Source: JBFMEX01 sp040752215
GTDB lineage: Bacteria; Pseudomonadota; Alphaproteobacteria; Rhizobiales; Hyphomicrobiaceae
DNA: 22,295 nucleotides
NCBI GenBank assembly: GCA_040752215.1
Contig: JBFMEX010000011.1
Coordinates: 1-22,295, forward strand
Reading direction: 5' to 3'
In this document: positions 1 to 9,689 of the stretch, in pieces
How the letters are laid out: each line of letters opens with the position of its first letter
Position numbering within the stretch: position 1 is the first letter of the stretch
The notes under the pieces: generated by a model
What the model saw: only the letters and a program-made list of their open reading frames with translations
Told to the model about the DNA's origin: nothing
Databases searched by the model: none
Program-made: the position numbers and the translations under genes

Positions 1-783
1 GGAAACGAGCAGCGGCGTCACGAGCGAGCCGGCGAGCCCGAGGCCGGCGAGGGCGGGACCGTGCAGGGCGGCGGCGAGCATGCCGCCGACGCCGACCGCG
101 CCGAGCAATACGAAAGCTGCGGTCGGGCCGATGAACCCATAGAGGGCGTGCGCGGCGTAGATGGTGGCGAAGGCGGCGATGGTGCCGGCCGCAGTCAGCA
201 CGCTCGGAATGTGCGCCTCGGGCAGCACGTCGATGCCGAGCTTCACGTCGGTGCGGCGGAACCATTCGCCGGCCGCCACCAGCCCGGCGGAGAACAAGGC
301 CCCGAGCAGGACCCGGACGCCGGGGCCGACGAGGCCGGCCTCGATCGTGTAGCGGACCAGGAAGATGCCGCCGAGCGCCAGCGCCAGTCCGCCGGCATAG
401 ACCGCCCAGCGCGTGCCGAGGCGCTCCTCCAGCCGGGCGGCATCGGGCGGCGCGGGCGACGGCAGCTCGGGCATCCCCGAGCCGGAGGCCGGCGACATTG
501 CGGCCGGCACGCTCGGCACCCGTTCGGGCGGTGGAACGGGTCGAGCCGGCCCCTCGGGCAGCGCTGGCTCGGCACTGTCGGACGACGGCGCCTCGCCGGG
601 GGCCGGAGCGGCCGGAGCCGCGGGTGGAGGCGGACGAGGCCGGCTGCCGGCCTCGCCGAGCGCCTGGCGCAGACCGACGATCTCCATCTCGCTGGCGCTC
701 AGCCGACGGGAGACGTCGTCGAGGCGGCCCTTGAGCTTCACCGCCACGACTATGCCGACGATCAGGAGGATGAGCTCTAGCAT
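1..783 (-). CDS. DUF2339 membrane protein, N-terminal part (cut by window edge)
   Basis: The minus strand is open from an ATG at 783 to the first base of the window, 261 codons without a stop. The protein starts with a short hydrophobic segment (LELILLIVGIVVAVKL), then a short helix that looks like a coiled coil (about residues 18-40), then a Pro/Ala-rich linker to about residue 110. It continues with repeated hydrophobic helices beginning with the stretch LEERLGTRWAVYAGG. This order (N-terminal anchor, proline-rich linker, GTRWxVYxGG motif, many membrane helices) is what I know from DUF2339 predicted membrane proteins of Hyphomicrobiales. Those are usually around 900 residues or more, so most of the gene lies outside. 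The function of the family is not established. It lies on the same strand as the AsmA and cyclic-nucleotide-binding genes, 120 bp after the latter. The ribosome site before the start is weak. Confidence 0.85.
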   Translation of the reverse strand, partial: MLELILLIVGIVVAVKLKGRLDDVSRRLSASEMEIVGLRQALGEAGSRPRPPPPAAPAAPAPGEAPSSDSAEPALPEGPARPVPPPERVPSVPAAMSPASGSGMPELPSPAPPDAARLEERLGTRWAVYAGGLALALGGIFLVRYTIEAGLVGPGVRVLLGALFSAGLVAAGEWFRRTDVKLGIDVLPEAHIPSVLTAAGTIAAFATIYAAHALYGFIGPTAAFVLLGAVGVGGMLAAALHGPALAGLGLAGSLVTPLLVS

Positions 784-903
784 CGGCCGTGCGTCCTTCG
801 CGCTGGCGACCGCGCGAATCAGCCGGCGGCCCACACTCGAAAGCTAGCAGAATCGGGAAAACGCCGCTCGGCCGACGACAGACGGCCAATCGGGCCGCCG
901 CCG

Positions 904-1269
904 CTACAAGCTCTCCGTCATGCGGCGCAGCCGTCCGGCCATGAGTTGCATCACCTCGATGGCGATGTCCGGGTTGGCGCGAAGATGTTGGAGGAACGCG
1001 GCGCGATCGAGGACTGCGACCTCGGTCGCCTCCTCGGCGATCGCGGTGGCGCTGCGCGGCGAGCCGTCAATCAATGACATCTCGCCGAAGATCCCGCCCG
1101 GGCCGACATAGTCGAGCACGGTGCCGAACGCCATCAGCCGCACCCGGCCGATACGCACCACGAACATGGTGCTACCGGCGTCGTCCTTGACGAAGATGCG
1201 CTCGCCGGCGGCGAACCGCTCGACCGGCGCGCCGGAGCCAGCCAGGAGTGTGAAGTCGGAGGTTGCCAT
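904..1269 (-). CDS. Stand-alone cyclic-nucleotide-binding domain protein
   Basis: This 121-residue protein is a single cNMP-binding (CRP/CAP effector) domain. The phosphate-binding cassette is visible as FGEMSLIDGSPRSATAIA at about residues 61-78, with the expected Gly-Glu and Arg-Ser-Ala positions. It is preceded by the beta-roll (GERIFVKDDAGSTMFVV) and followed by a C-terminal helix (MQLMAGRLRRMTESL). There is no helix-turn-helix, membrane segment or kinase, so it probably senses cAMP or cGMP and passes the signal on through a protein partner. That role is inference. The start is an ATG with a modest AGG upstream. It sits 102 bp after the AsmA gene and 120 bp before the DUF2339 gene, on the same strand as both, so the three may be co-transcribed. 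Confidence 0.85.
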   Translation of the reverse strand: MATSDFTLLAGSGAPVERFAAGERIFVKDDAGSTMFVVRIGRVRLMAFGTVLDYVGPGGIFGEMSLIDGSPRSATAIAEEATEVAVLDRAAFLQHLRANPDIAIEVMQLMAGRLRRMTESL

Positions 1270-1371
1270 GAATTGCCTGATCCGCGTCAGCCGCTGCGCG
1301 AGGTCCAGGCTATCGCGCAGGCGGCCCGGCGGACAAGTGCACGCGCGGGAGCGGTGCGCGCGCTTGTTCCG

Positions 1372-4300
1372 CTACTGCACGCCCGGCGGCATCAGGCCTT
1401 GCAGCGTGGTCTCGGCGGCGCTCGGGGTGCGGCGCGGCCGTGGACGCGGCGGCCGCGGCTGCGGGCTCGCTACGGCCGGCGCCGGGGTGGTCGCGGCCGG
1501 CGGGTTTGCCGGCTCGGCGACCGGCGGCAGGGGCGCGCTGTCGACGGCCGCTCCGGGCTGCGGCGGCACCACCGATGCCGGCCCTGCGCCTGCGGGCGGC
1601 AACGGCGGAGCGCTCGTCGCCGAGGGCGTCCACGTGTTGGCTTCACTGGCGGCCGCGCGCGCGCGCTCCTCCTCGATCCTGCGCTGGCGCTCGCGCTCCT
1701 GGCGCACCCGCTCCTCGTCGAGGCGGCGCAGGCGCTCCAGCTCGTCGACCTCGAGCTCCATGCGCCGGACCGTCAGCTCGCGCTCGAACGCGGCGGCACC
1801 AACTTGCGGCTCGATGCCGTCGATGGCACCGAGCGGTCCGACATAGACGACCTGGACCGGCGGCCACAGCCCGCCCTCGCGCAAACCGCGCGCCGGCTTC
1901 ATGGCCTTTGCCTCGATCTGCCACTGACTGTCGACATGCAGGTTGCCGAGATCGACGGTGGTCTCGATCGTCGTCCGCCCGCTCTGGGTCTCGATGGTCG
2001 TCGCCGCCAGCCTCAGCGCACCGTCGACGATGGTGATCGGGATCGCGCTCGGCCCGAGCGGCAGGCGGCCCTGGCCGAGCTCGCTGCGGATCGTCGCGAC
2101 GAGGCCATGGCCGGCGGCACCGGCACGCCCCGCCAGCACCGCGTCCGCCGCGCGCCCGATCGCGTCCGGCGTCAGGCCGTCGATCTCAGCTGCGCCGAGC
2201 GCCGCCTCGCCCTTGCCTTTCAGCGCGCCGACAAGACCGCGCGGACTGAGTGCCTGACCGGTGAAGCCGAGCTTCAGCGACACTGGACCGCGCGCACGGC
2301 TCCGCGCGCCGCCGGCCAGCGCCTCGATGCGGGCGCCGTCTAGCGACAGGCTGCCCGAGACCTCTGCTCCGGCCGCCGCCTTCGCGATCACGCCGCTGCC
2401 GGTGAGCCGGCCACCCAATGCGACGCCTTCGAGCCGCGAGACGGTGATGCGTCTCGGCTCGATCGCTGCCTCGATCGTTGCGTTTCCGACGCCCAGCCCG
2501 GGGCCGAACTCGAGCGCGCCGACAGCGAGCCGAATGCGGCCCGTCAGCCCGTCGACGAGCGGATTGCGGAACGTGCGCTCCGGCCACAGGCTTGCCGGCC
2601 CGTCACCGGACACCGCGCCAGCTGCTCCGTCCTGGGCCGGCTCGGTCACGATCGCCAGCAGCCCCGAAATGCGTGCCGCATCGAGCGAGAGGTCGGCATC
2701 GAGCCGAGCCACGCCGGATTCGTGCGCGCGCGTCACCCCCACCTCGCCCGAGAGCCGCGCGCCGGCGAGCGCGACACCCTTCGGGCGCAGCGTCAACTGC
2801 CCGTCGCGCCGTGTGATTGCAAGCGGACCTGCGATCGGCGTTCCGACTGCACTCTTGGCATCGAGCCCCACGAGCGCGAGCAGCACCCGCGCATCGCGCG
2901 CGCCGACCGTGGCCTCGCCCTCGACGTCGAGCCAGCCCGCGGGCGTGAGCTTGCTGCGCCCGTCGAGCGCGATCGTGAGATCCTCGCTCGCCACCGAGGC
3001 CGCAGTCAGCATGCCGGTGGTCGGTACGCCGGCCGCGTCGATGCGCAGCGTTCCGGCCCTGTCCGCCGAGGCGAGCGCATTGCGGCTGCTGTCGGAGGCC
3101 ACCATTCGCGCCAGCAGGCCCGCGATGGACATTTCGGAGAGCGCGACACTGGCGGTCGTCGGCGCATTGCGCCATCCGCTGCCGAGTGCGTCGAGCCGCA
3201 GCCGGGCGACAAGCCGCCCGCCACCGGCGATGCCGTCGAGCACGAGATCGAAGGCGCCCTTGTCCGCGGCCGCGAGCCGGATCGTGGCCGCGAGGTCGAG
3301 CGGCGCCAACGATCGAGCGAGCTTGCCCGCCTCCGGCAGCGCGTCATCGACCGCAATCAGCTCGGACAGCAGCGTCACCGCCTCGGCCGTCGGCGCGGCG
3401 ACGACGCCACGCAGCTCGCCCAGCGGTCGCGACGCGTCGCGCGTCACCGTCCCTTCCAGATCGACGGCGAGCCGACCGGCACCGGCGAAGGCGAGCCGCG
3501 AGATCGCGAGGTTGCCGCCGGCGAGCGTGATGTCGGCGGCGACCTCCTCGAGGGTGCGCGCTCCGTCGACCAGCCGGCCGGCTTGCAGCCGGATCGCGAT
3601 GTCGGTATCAGCCGCATCCAGCCAACCCGCGCTCGTCTGCGGCCTCCTCGTCCCGGCATCCCTCGCGTGAGGCAGCAGCAGCGCGCCGAGCGTGCCGATG
3701 CCGCCGCCCGGCCACAGCCACGCCGTGTCGACCCGCTTGCCCGCGAGCTCGACCCGTAGCCGCCGGCGCGGACCGTGCTCGACCGTGATCGAGCCCTTGA
3801 GCGGAGTGCCCGCCATCTCGCCCCTGGCCTCGTCGAGCGAGACCGCGGCCGGATCGAGCGACAGCTGGCCCTGTACGGCGAACGGGCCGTCGGGGAACGA
3901 GCGGCTCATCGCCTCGTTGCGCGTCGCCCAGGCGAGCAGGCGCTGCAGGCTCGACCCGCCGAGCATGACCGGCCCCTTGAATTGGCTGCGCCCGTCGCGG
4001 CGCGCGACGGTGCCGGCGAGATCGAAGTTCGTCCCGCCCGGCAGGCTGGCGCGCAGCGTCGTCCTCGGCTCGGCCCCACCGTCGCGCCGTAGCGACAGGC
4101 CGAGTCCGCTGACCGTGTCGCCGCCGATGCTGACCTGGTCGACGCTCAAGCGCGCATCGACGCGGCCCTCAGTCGCCAGCGTGGCGAGGAACGTGTCGGC
4201 GACCGCGAGCGCCGTCGACACCGGCTGCGCCGCGGCGCCCGCTCCGGCAAGGCTGTCGACGTCGAGCCATTTCGAGGCGAGCGTCACGGCGAGCGACGGA

Positions 4301-5253
4301 GCCTCGCCCCAGGTCGCCTTCGCCTCGCCCTCGACGAGCTGCGGCTGGCCGATGTTCTCGAAGCTGGCGACGATCCCGGAGAGGCGCAACTGGCCGAGGT
4401 CGCCGTCGACGCGCCCCTTGACGTCGAGCACCGGCCGCTCACCGACGCCGACGGCCGTGGCGCTCGCAGGGCCCACGCGGATGATAGTCCCGCTCGCCGC
4501 CAGATCGATCCTGGCGGAGACCTCGCCGCCGAGCGTCGGATGGCCGGCGATGTCGCCGACCCGCCCATCGAGCACGTAGCTGTTGCCGTTTGCGGGCACC
4601 CGCACGGTAGTCTTGAACCGAAGGCCGCCGTCCGCATCGGGGCGCGCCGTGGCCAGCTTCACCTCGCGTGCCGCGCCGTCCCACTTGGCGGTGCCGGCAA
4701 ACTTGTAGGGGCCGTCGAACGCCTCGCCCGACAGAGTGCCGTCGATGTCATCGAGGCGCGCGATCTCACCGCTGGAGCCGATGTCCAGCGACAGCCGGCC
4801 GTCGACGATGCTGACCGCGCGCAGCGCAACGTCCGCCGGCACGAACGGAAGCTCGCCCTTGTGGATCTTCACTTGGCTCCAGTTGGCGACGCCGTTGCGG
4901 TCGACCGCGACGCGGATCTCCGGGCGCCGAAGCTCCACCTGGTTTGCCTCCAGCACGCCTCTCAGCAGCGGCGGCACCGCGAGCCACATCGTCACGCTCT
5001 CGGCGCGGAACAGCGGCTCGCCGCTGAACGAGCTCGGATCGGCGACCCGCAGCCGCTCGAAGGCGAGGTAGGGGACCGGCAGCAGGCGCACGTTGACCGC
5101 GCCGCCGACGCGCACCTCGCGCCCGAGCACCCGCGAGGCCTCCTCTTCCAGCACGCCGCGGTAGCCGTTCCAGTCGACGAAGTGCGGCACCGCGAACAGG
5201 GCGCCGAGAACGACCACCAGAGCTGCGCCGAGCCAGGCCAGGAAGCTGTTCAC
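1372..5253 (-). CDS. AsmA family protein, large, with charged coiled-coil and Pro-rich tail
   Basis: A protein of 1293 residues. It opens with one N-terminal membrane helix (FLAWLGAALVVVLGALFAV) followed by DWNGYRGVLEEEASRVLGREVRVGG, which is the standard start of AsmA proteins. Long beta-rich repeats of the AsmA/TamB-like type follow to about residue 1130. These proteins are anchored in the inner membrane, face the periplasm, and are linked to outer-membrane lipid homeostasis and phospholipid transport. The start is the GTG at 5253, chosen because a GGGGAGG lies 5 bp upstream and the membrane helix follows at once. The upstream in-frame ATG at 5427 would add 58 low-quality residues. After the AsmA part comes a charged helix (ELERLRRLDEERVRQERERQ, about 1140-1185) and a Pro/Ala-rich tail of about 95 residues. 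The spacer to ClC (5254-5608) carries no other gene. Confidence 0.9.
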   Translation of the reverse strand: MNSFLAWLGAALVVVLGALFAVPHFVDWNGYRGVLEEEASRVLGREVRVGGAVNVRLLPVPYLAFERLRVADPSSFSGEPLFRAESVTMWLAVPPLLRGVLEANQVELRRPEIRVAVDRNGVANWSQVKIHKGELPFVPADVALRAVSIVDGRLSLDIGSSGEIARLDDIDGTLSGEAFDGPYKFAGTAKWDGAAREVKLATARPDADGGLRFKTTVRVPANGNSYVLDGRVGDIAGHPTLGGEVSARIDLAASGTIIRVGPASATAVGVGERPVLDVKGRVDGDLGQLRLSGIVASFENIGQPQLVEGEAKATWGEAPSLAVTLASKWLDVDSLAGAGAAAQPVSTALAVADTFLATLATEGRVDARLSVDQVSIGGDTVSGLGLSLRRDGGAEPRTTLRASLPGGTNFDLAGTVARRDGRSQFKGPVMLGGSSLQRLLAWATRNEAMSRSFPDGPFAVQGQLSLDPAAVSLDEARGEMAGTPLKGSITVEHGPRRRLRVELAGKRVDTAWLWPGGGIGTLGALLLPHARDAGTRRPQTSAGWLDAADTDIAIRLQAGRLVDGARTLEEVAADITLAGGNLAISRLAFAGAGRLAVDLEGTVTRDASRPLGELRGVVAAPTAEAVTLLSELIAVDDALPEAGKLARSLAPLDLAATIRLAAADKGAFDLVLDGIAGGGRLVARLRLDALGSGWRNAPTTASVALSEMSIAGLLARMVASDSSRNALASADRAGTLRIDAAGVPTTGMLTAASVASEDLTIALDGRSKLTPAGWLDVEGEATVGARDARVLLALVGLDAKSAVGTPIAGPLAITRRDGQLTLRPKGVALAGARLSGEVGVTRAHESGVARLDADLSLDAARISGLLAIVTEPAQDGAAGAVSGDGPASLWPERTFRNPLVDGLTGRIRLAVGALEFGPGLGVGNATIEAAIEPRRITVSRLEGVALGGRLTGSGVIAKAAAGAEVSGSLSLDGARIEALAGGARSRARGPVSLKLGFTGQALSPRGLVGALKGKGEAALGAAEIDGLTPDAIGRAADAVLAGRAGAAGHGLVATIRSELGQGRLPLGPSAIPITIVDGALRLAATTIETQSGRTTIETTVDLGNLHVDSQWQIEAKAMKPARGLREGGLWPPVQVVYVGPLGAIDGIEPQVGAAAFERELTVRRMELEVDELERLRRLDEERVRQERERQRRIEEERARAAASEANTWTPSATSAPPLPPAGAGPASVVPPQPGAAVDSAPLPPVAEPANPPAATTPAPAVASPQPRPPRPRPRRTPSAAETTLQGLMPPGVQ

Positions 5254-5258
5254 GCCGG

Positions 5259-5265
5259 CCTCCCC
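5259..5265 (-). promoter_or_regulatory. Ribosome binding site fixing the AsmA GTG start
   Basis: On the minus strand the sequence reads GGGGAGG, 5 bp before the GTG at 5253. No comparable site precedes the in-frame ATG at 5427, so the shorter form is preferred. Confidence 0.7.
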
Positions 5266-5513
5266 GGCCCGTGCCGGCACGCGGTGCCGATCCGGCGGCA
5301 GCGCCGTGCAATCGGCTCGCTGGCTCTCGAGATGAGGAGAGGCTCGGTCAACGGAGTCTCCTGACGGGTTGGGCAGGGAAGGGAATGCCCGCCGTGCGGC
5401 GGCTTGGCAAGTCCGTAGGCCGCGCAATGCGTCGCCCCCATCACATTAGCACAGCCGGTTGGCCGGAATTATGGGCGCCTCGCTCGTCGCATATGCATCC
5501 GTGATCACAAATT

Positions 5514-5537
5514 TGCGTCGGTGAGTGCGTCGGTGAG
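5514..5537 (+). repeat. Perfect 12-bp tandem repeat in a divergent promoter region
   Basis: TGCGTCGGTGAG occurs twice head to tail (5514-5525 and 5526-5537). It lies in the spacer between the divergent AsmA and ClC genes, 71 bp before the ClC start. An 8-bp palindrome, GTGATCAC, lies just to the left at 5501-5508 in a locally AT-richer stretch. The layout fits a regulator-binding region, but no known motif is recognised. Confidence 0.5.
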
Positions 5538-5608
5538 GATGTCCGACGGCCGGGCTGGCGTCGAGCGGGCCTTGTGCGCATAGTTCGGCAGGCAACGGCA
5601 CCGGCGAC

Positions 5609-7324
5609 ATGGACACGGCGAGGACCACCGATCGAGGACGGAGCGACGCGGACGCAAGGCCGGCGGACGGCGAGAGCCCGCCGGTCGCGCGGGGCATCGC
5701 ACGCCGCGGCGCCGATCAGCTCCGCGCCCTGCTGGCCAGCCGCTTCGCACCCAACGTGGCGAGCTTCCTCGCCGACCGCCAGCCGCTGGTGTGGCTGCTG
5801 GCGCTGGCGCTCGGCATCGGCGTCGCCGGGGCCGCGATATTGTTCCGCCTCGCCATCGGCGTCTTCCAGCTGCCCTGGCTGATGACCATGAGCGAGCGCG
5901 TCGCCAGCGCCGCCCATGCCGCGGCCTGGTGGCAGATCCTGCTCGGGCCGACGCTCGGCGGGCTTGCAGTCGGGCTGATCCTCGACCGCATGGTGCCGGG
6001 CCGGCGGCCGCACGCGGTCGCCGACGTGATCGAGGCCCGCGCCATTCACGACAGCCGCATCGATCCCAAGGTTGGACTGATGAGCGCGTTCCTGGCCGCA
6101 CTCTCGCTCGGCTCGGGAGCCAGCGCAGGCCGCGAGGGTCCTGTCGTCCATCTCGGCGCGACTTTGGCCTCGTATGCCGTCGATCGCTTTCACCTCTCGT
6201 CGAGCGCCCGGCGCACGCTGCTCGCGGCCGGCGTCGCCGCCGCCGTCTCCGCCTCGTTCAATGCGCCGATCGCCGGCGTCCTGTTCGCGCACGAGGTGAT
6301 CCTCGGCCACTACGCGCTCCGCGCCTTCGTGCCGAGCGTCATCGCCAGCGTCGCCGCCGCGGTGACCGCGCGGCTCTACTTCGGCAACTTCCCGGCGTTC
6401 GTGATCCCCGAGTACCAGATCACCTCGTACGCCGAGTTTCCGGCATTCGCGCTGCTCGGCCTCGCCGCCGCCGCAGTCGCGGTCCTGTTCCAGCTGGCAC
6501 TGGTCGCGACCGAGCGGATCACCTGGCAGATCGAGATGGCGCTGCCGGTGCGCACCATGCTCTCGGGGCTTTGCGTCGGCACGATCGCACTCGCCTTTCC
6601 CGAGGTGCTCGGAGTCGGCTACGAGACCACCGACCACGCCCTCTACCAGAAGCTGCCGATGATGCTTCTGCTATCGCTGATCGCGGCCAAGATCGTCGCC
6701 ACCGCGGTCTCGCTCGCCGGGCGCTTCGCCGGCGGCATCTTCTCGCCGACACTGTATCTCGGTGCGCTGACGGGGGCGGCATTCGGCTCGATCGCGACCG
6801 GCGTGTTTCCCGAGATGGCGTCCAGCCACGGCCTCTATGCGATCCTCGGCATGGGCGCGGTCGCCGCCGCGGTGCTCGGTGCGCCGATCTCGACCACGTT
6901 GATCGTGTTCGAGCTGACCGGCGGCTACGGCATGACGATCGCGCTGCTGCTCACGGTGTCGATCGCCGTCGGATCGAGCCATGCACTGATGGGTCAGAGC
7001 TACTTCCACTGGCAGCTGGCGCGGCGCGGCCTGTTCCTGCAGGACGGCCCGCACCGGGCGATCACCCGCCGGCTGACGGTCGCCGGTTTCATGACCCCGA
7101 TCGAGGCGGGCTCGTCGCCGGTCCGCGAAGCCGACGCGCCGTGGCTGACGGCAGCCGATACGCTGGAGCGGGCATTGCGCGCGTTCGACCAGTCCGGCCT
7201 GCCGCACATCGCCGTCGTCTCCGAGCAGGACCCGACGGTCGTCGTCGCCTGGGCCGATCACCTCGCCGCGCTGGCCGCGTTCAACGCCGCGCTGATCGAA
7301 GCCACCGTCGAGGAGCATCGCTAG
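5609..7324 (+). CDS. ClC family chloride channel/transporter with degenerate CBS-like tail
   Basis: A 571-residue inner-membrane anion transporter. After a basic N-terminus of about 55 residues come the ClC helices. The gating-glutamate motif GREGP is at 174-178 (E176) and the anion-site motif GGIFSP at 375-380. The first signature (GSGIP in E. coli) reads PHAVA at about 134-138, so the chloride-coordinating Ser appears as His135. The internal proton glutamate position appears to be Val230 (AHEV), and the central Tyr aligns with Phe466 (SYFHWQL). These three alignments are by eye. The last 90 residues (from VAGFMTP, about 491) look like a weak CBS pair. The ATG at 5609 is the best start seen, with no strong ribosome site. 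The gene ends 28 bp from the end of the convergent fdhD. Confidence 0.93.
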   Translation: MDTARTTDRGRSDADARPADGESPPVARGIARRGADQLRALLASRFAPNVASFLADRQPLVWLLALALGIGVAGAAILFRLAIGVFQLPWLMTMSERVASAAHAAAWWQILLGPTLGGLAVGLILDRMVPGRRPHAVADVIEARAIHDSRIDPKVGLMSAFLAALSLGSGASAGREGPVVHLGATLASYAVDRFHLSSSARRTLLAAGVAAAVSASFNAPIAGVLFAHEVILGHYALRAFVPSVIASVAAAVTARLYFGNFPAFVIPEYQITSYAEFPAFALLGLAAAAVAVLFQLALVATERITWQIEMALPVRTMLSGLCVGTIALAFPEVLGVGYETTDHALYQKLPMMLLLSLIAAKIVATAVSLAGRFAGGIFSPTLYLGALTGAAFGSIATGVFPEMASSHGLYAILGMGAVAAAVLGAPISTTLIVFELTGGYGMTIALLLTVSIAVGSSHALMGQSYFHWQLARRGLFLQDGPHRAITRRLTVAGFMTPIEAGSSPVREADAPWLTAADTLERALRAFDQSGLPHIAVVSEQDPTVVVAWADHLAALAAFNAALIEATVEEHR

Positions 7325-7326
7325 TC

Positions 7327-7346
7327 CGCCGGTCCTGGCACCGGCG
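7327..7346. terminator. Short GC hairpin between convergent ClC and fdhD genes
   Basis: CGCCGGT at 7327-7333 pairs perfectly with ACCGGCG at 7340-7346 across a 6-nt loop. It fills the 28-bp gap between the two converging stop codons. There is no T-run, so bidirectional termination is plausible but unproven. Confidence 0.45.
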
Positions 7347-7352
7347 CGGCGC

Positions 7353-8243
7353 TCAATCGCCGGCTTCCGCCATGCTGCCCTTGCGGGCGTGCTTCCTGTC
7401 CTCCTCTTCCACGCGTGCGAGGTCGGCATCGAACACGATTCGGCCGGCGCCCGAGAGGCAGACGAAGCGCTTGCCGCGCGCGCGGCCGATCAGCGTGAGC
7501 CCGGTCTTGTTCGCGAGCTCGACGCCCCACGCCGTGAACCCCGAGCGCGAGACCAGCACCGGAATGCGCATCTTCACGCACTTGATCACCATCTCCGAGG
7601 TCAGGCGCCCGGTGGTGTAGAAGATCTTGTCGTCGGGCTCAATGCCCTCGAGAAACATATAGCCGGCGATCTTGTCGATCGCGTTGTGCCGGCCGACGTC
7701 CTCCATGTAGACCAGCGGGCGGTCCTCCTGGCACAGCACGCAGCCGTGGATCGCGCCGGCCTTGAGGTAGAGGCTCGGCTCGGTGTTGATCTTGCGCGTC
7801 AGGCCGTAGAGCCAGCTGGTGTGGATGCGCGCGCGCTCGGAGAGCGCGATGCCGTCCAGCTCCTCCATCAGGTCGCCGAACACGGTGCCCTGCGCACAGC
7901 CCGAGGTCTGGATCTTCTTCTTCAGCTTCTCCTCGTAGTTGGTCTCGCGCCTCGTCCTGACGACGATGGTGCGGATCTCCTCGTCGTAGTCGATGGCGCG
8001 GATCTCGTCGTCCGCCTTCAGCATGTTCTGGTTCAAGAGGTAGCCGACCGCGAGCAGGTCCGGATGATCGCCAATCGTCATCATGGTCACGATCTCGCGC
8101 GCGTTGAGGAACAGCGTCAGCGGCCGCTCCGTCACGACGTCGGTCGTCACGGCCCTGCCCTCGTGATCGATGCCAGCGACGGCAACCGAGAGGCGCGGAT
8201 CGTCTGGGGTCGGGCGGACGTGGAACTCGGCGAGTGTCTTCAT
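7353..8243 (-). CDS. fdhD: FdhD-type formate dehydrogenase accessory sulfurtransferase
   Basis: A 296-residue cytoplasmic protein. In the family, FdhD takes sulfur from a cysteine desulfurase and passes it to the molybdenum/bis-MGD cofactor of formate dehydrogenases. Visible family features are TERPLTLFLNARE (38-50), GYLLNQ, the loop cysteine in TSGCAQG (C116), EDVGRHNAIDK (181-191), and the C-terminal TTGRLTSEMVIK and VSRSGFTAWGVELA blocks. The loop has a single cysteine rather than the CxxC known from E. coli. A separate CVLC pair stands at 168-171, just before the EDVGRHN motif. The ATG at 8243 is chosen because GGAAG lies 7 bp upstream; 22 further in-frame residues to 8309 look non-coding. 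No formate dehydrogenase structural gene is in the window, so its client enzyme must lie elsewhere. Confidence 0.92.
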   Translation of the reverse strand: MKTLAEFHVRPTPDDPRLSVAVAGIDHEGRAVTTDVVTERPLTLFLNAREIVTMMTIGDHPDLLAVGYLLNQNMLKADDEIRAIDYDEEIRTIVVRTRRETNYEEKLKKKIQTSGCAQGTVFGDLMEELDGIALSERARIHTSWLYGLTRKINTEPSLYLKAGAIHGCVLCQEDRPLVYMEDVGRHNAIDKIAGYMFLEGIEPDDKIFYTTGRLTSEMVIKCVKMRIPVLVSRSGFTAWGVELANKTGLTLIGRARGKRFVCLSGAGRIVFDADLARVEEEDRKHARKGSMAEAGD

Positions 8244-8429
8244 CGAGGGTCTTCCGAATGGCTGAGGCGGCGGGACCATAGCATGCATATGGCGCCTTCC
8301 CCGCCGCATGCGAAGGGGCTGGTGAAGGCCGCGCGAGCGATGTCACGAGCCGATTGTTGCAGGCGCTCCGCACGCCTATAGTCGGCCCGACGCCGGCAGG
8401 GGCAGCCGGCCAACGAGGGAGGAACGCTC

Positions 8430-9533
<1,104 letters not shown>

Positions 9534-9635
9534 GGGGGCGAGCAGCAAGCGTAGGTTGGTTTGGCGCGGCCGCTGCAATTCCTGTTGCCGCTGCGATCGC
9601 TCCGGCGCGTAACCCACATCGTGCGTTCGACGCTG

Positions 9636-9680
9636 CCAACAGGTTGTTGGGTTGTGGCCGCAAGTGCAGCGCGGCCCAAC
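9636..9680 (+). terminator. Two adjacent hairpins after the TRAP gene
   Basis: CCAACA/TGTTGG forms a 6-bp stem with a 3-nt loop (9636-9650). Directly after it, GTTGTGGCCGC pairs with GCGGCCCAAC (9651-9680; 10 bp with one bulged T and a 9-nt loop). They lie about 100 bp past the TRAP stop codon and lack a T-run. They may stop transcription or be part of a decayed intergenic repeat. Confidence 0.35.
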
Positions 9681-9689
9681 TCAATTCCG

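Noticed and set aside
2261..3759. Long plus-strand open frames inside the AsmA gene
   Set aside because: They lie antisense to a clear AsmA protein, have Ser/Arg/Pro-biased composition with no domain, and arise from high GC content.
5501..5508. GTGATCAC considered as a CRP site
   Set aside because: Lacks the 6-bp spacing between TGTGA and TCACA half-sites; too short to call.
5441..6637. A 398-residue minus-strand open frame over the ClC gene
   Set aside because: Composition is that of a shadow (Arg, Gly, Asp, Glu-rich, no hydrophobic core) and the plus strand encodes a complete ClC protein.
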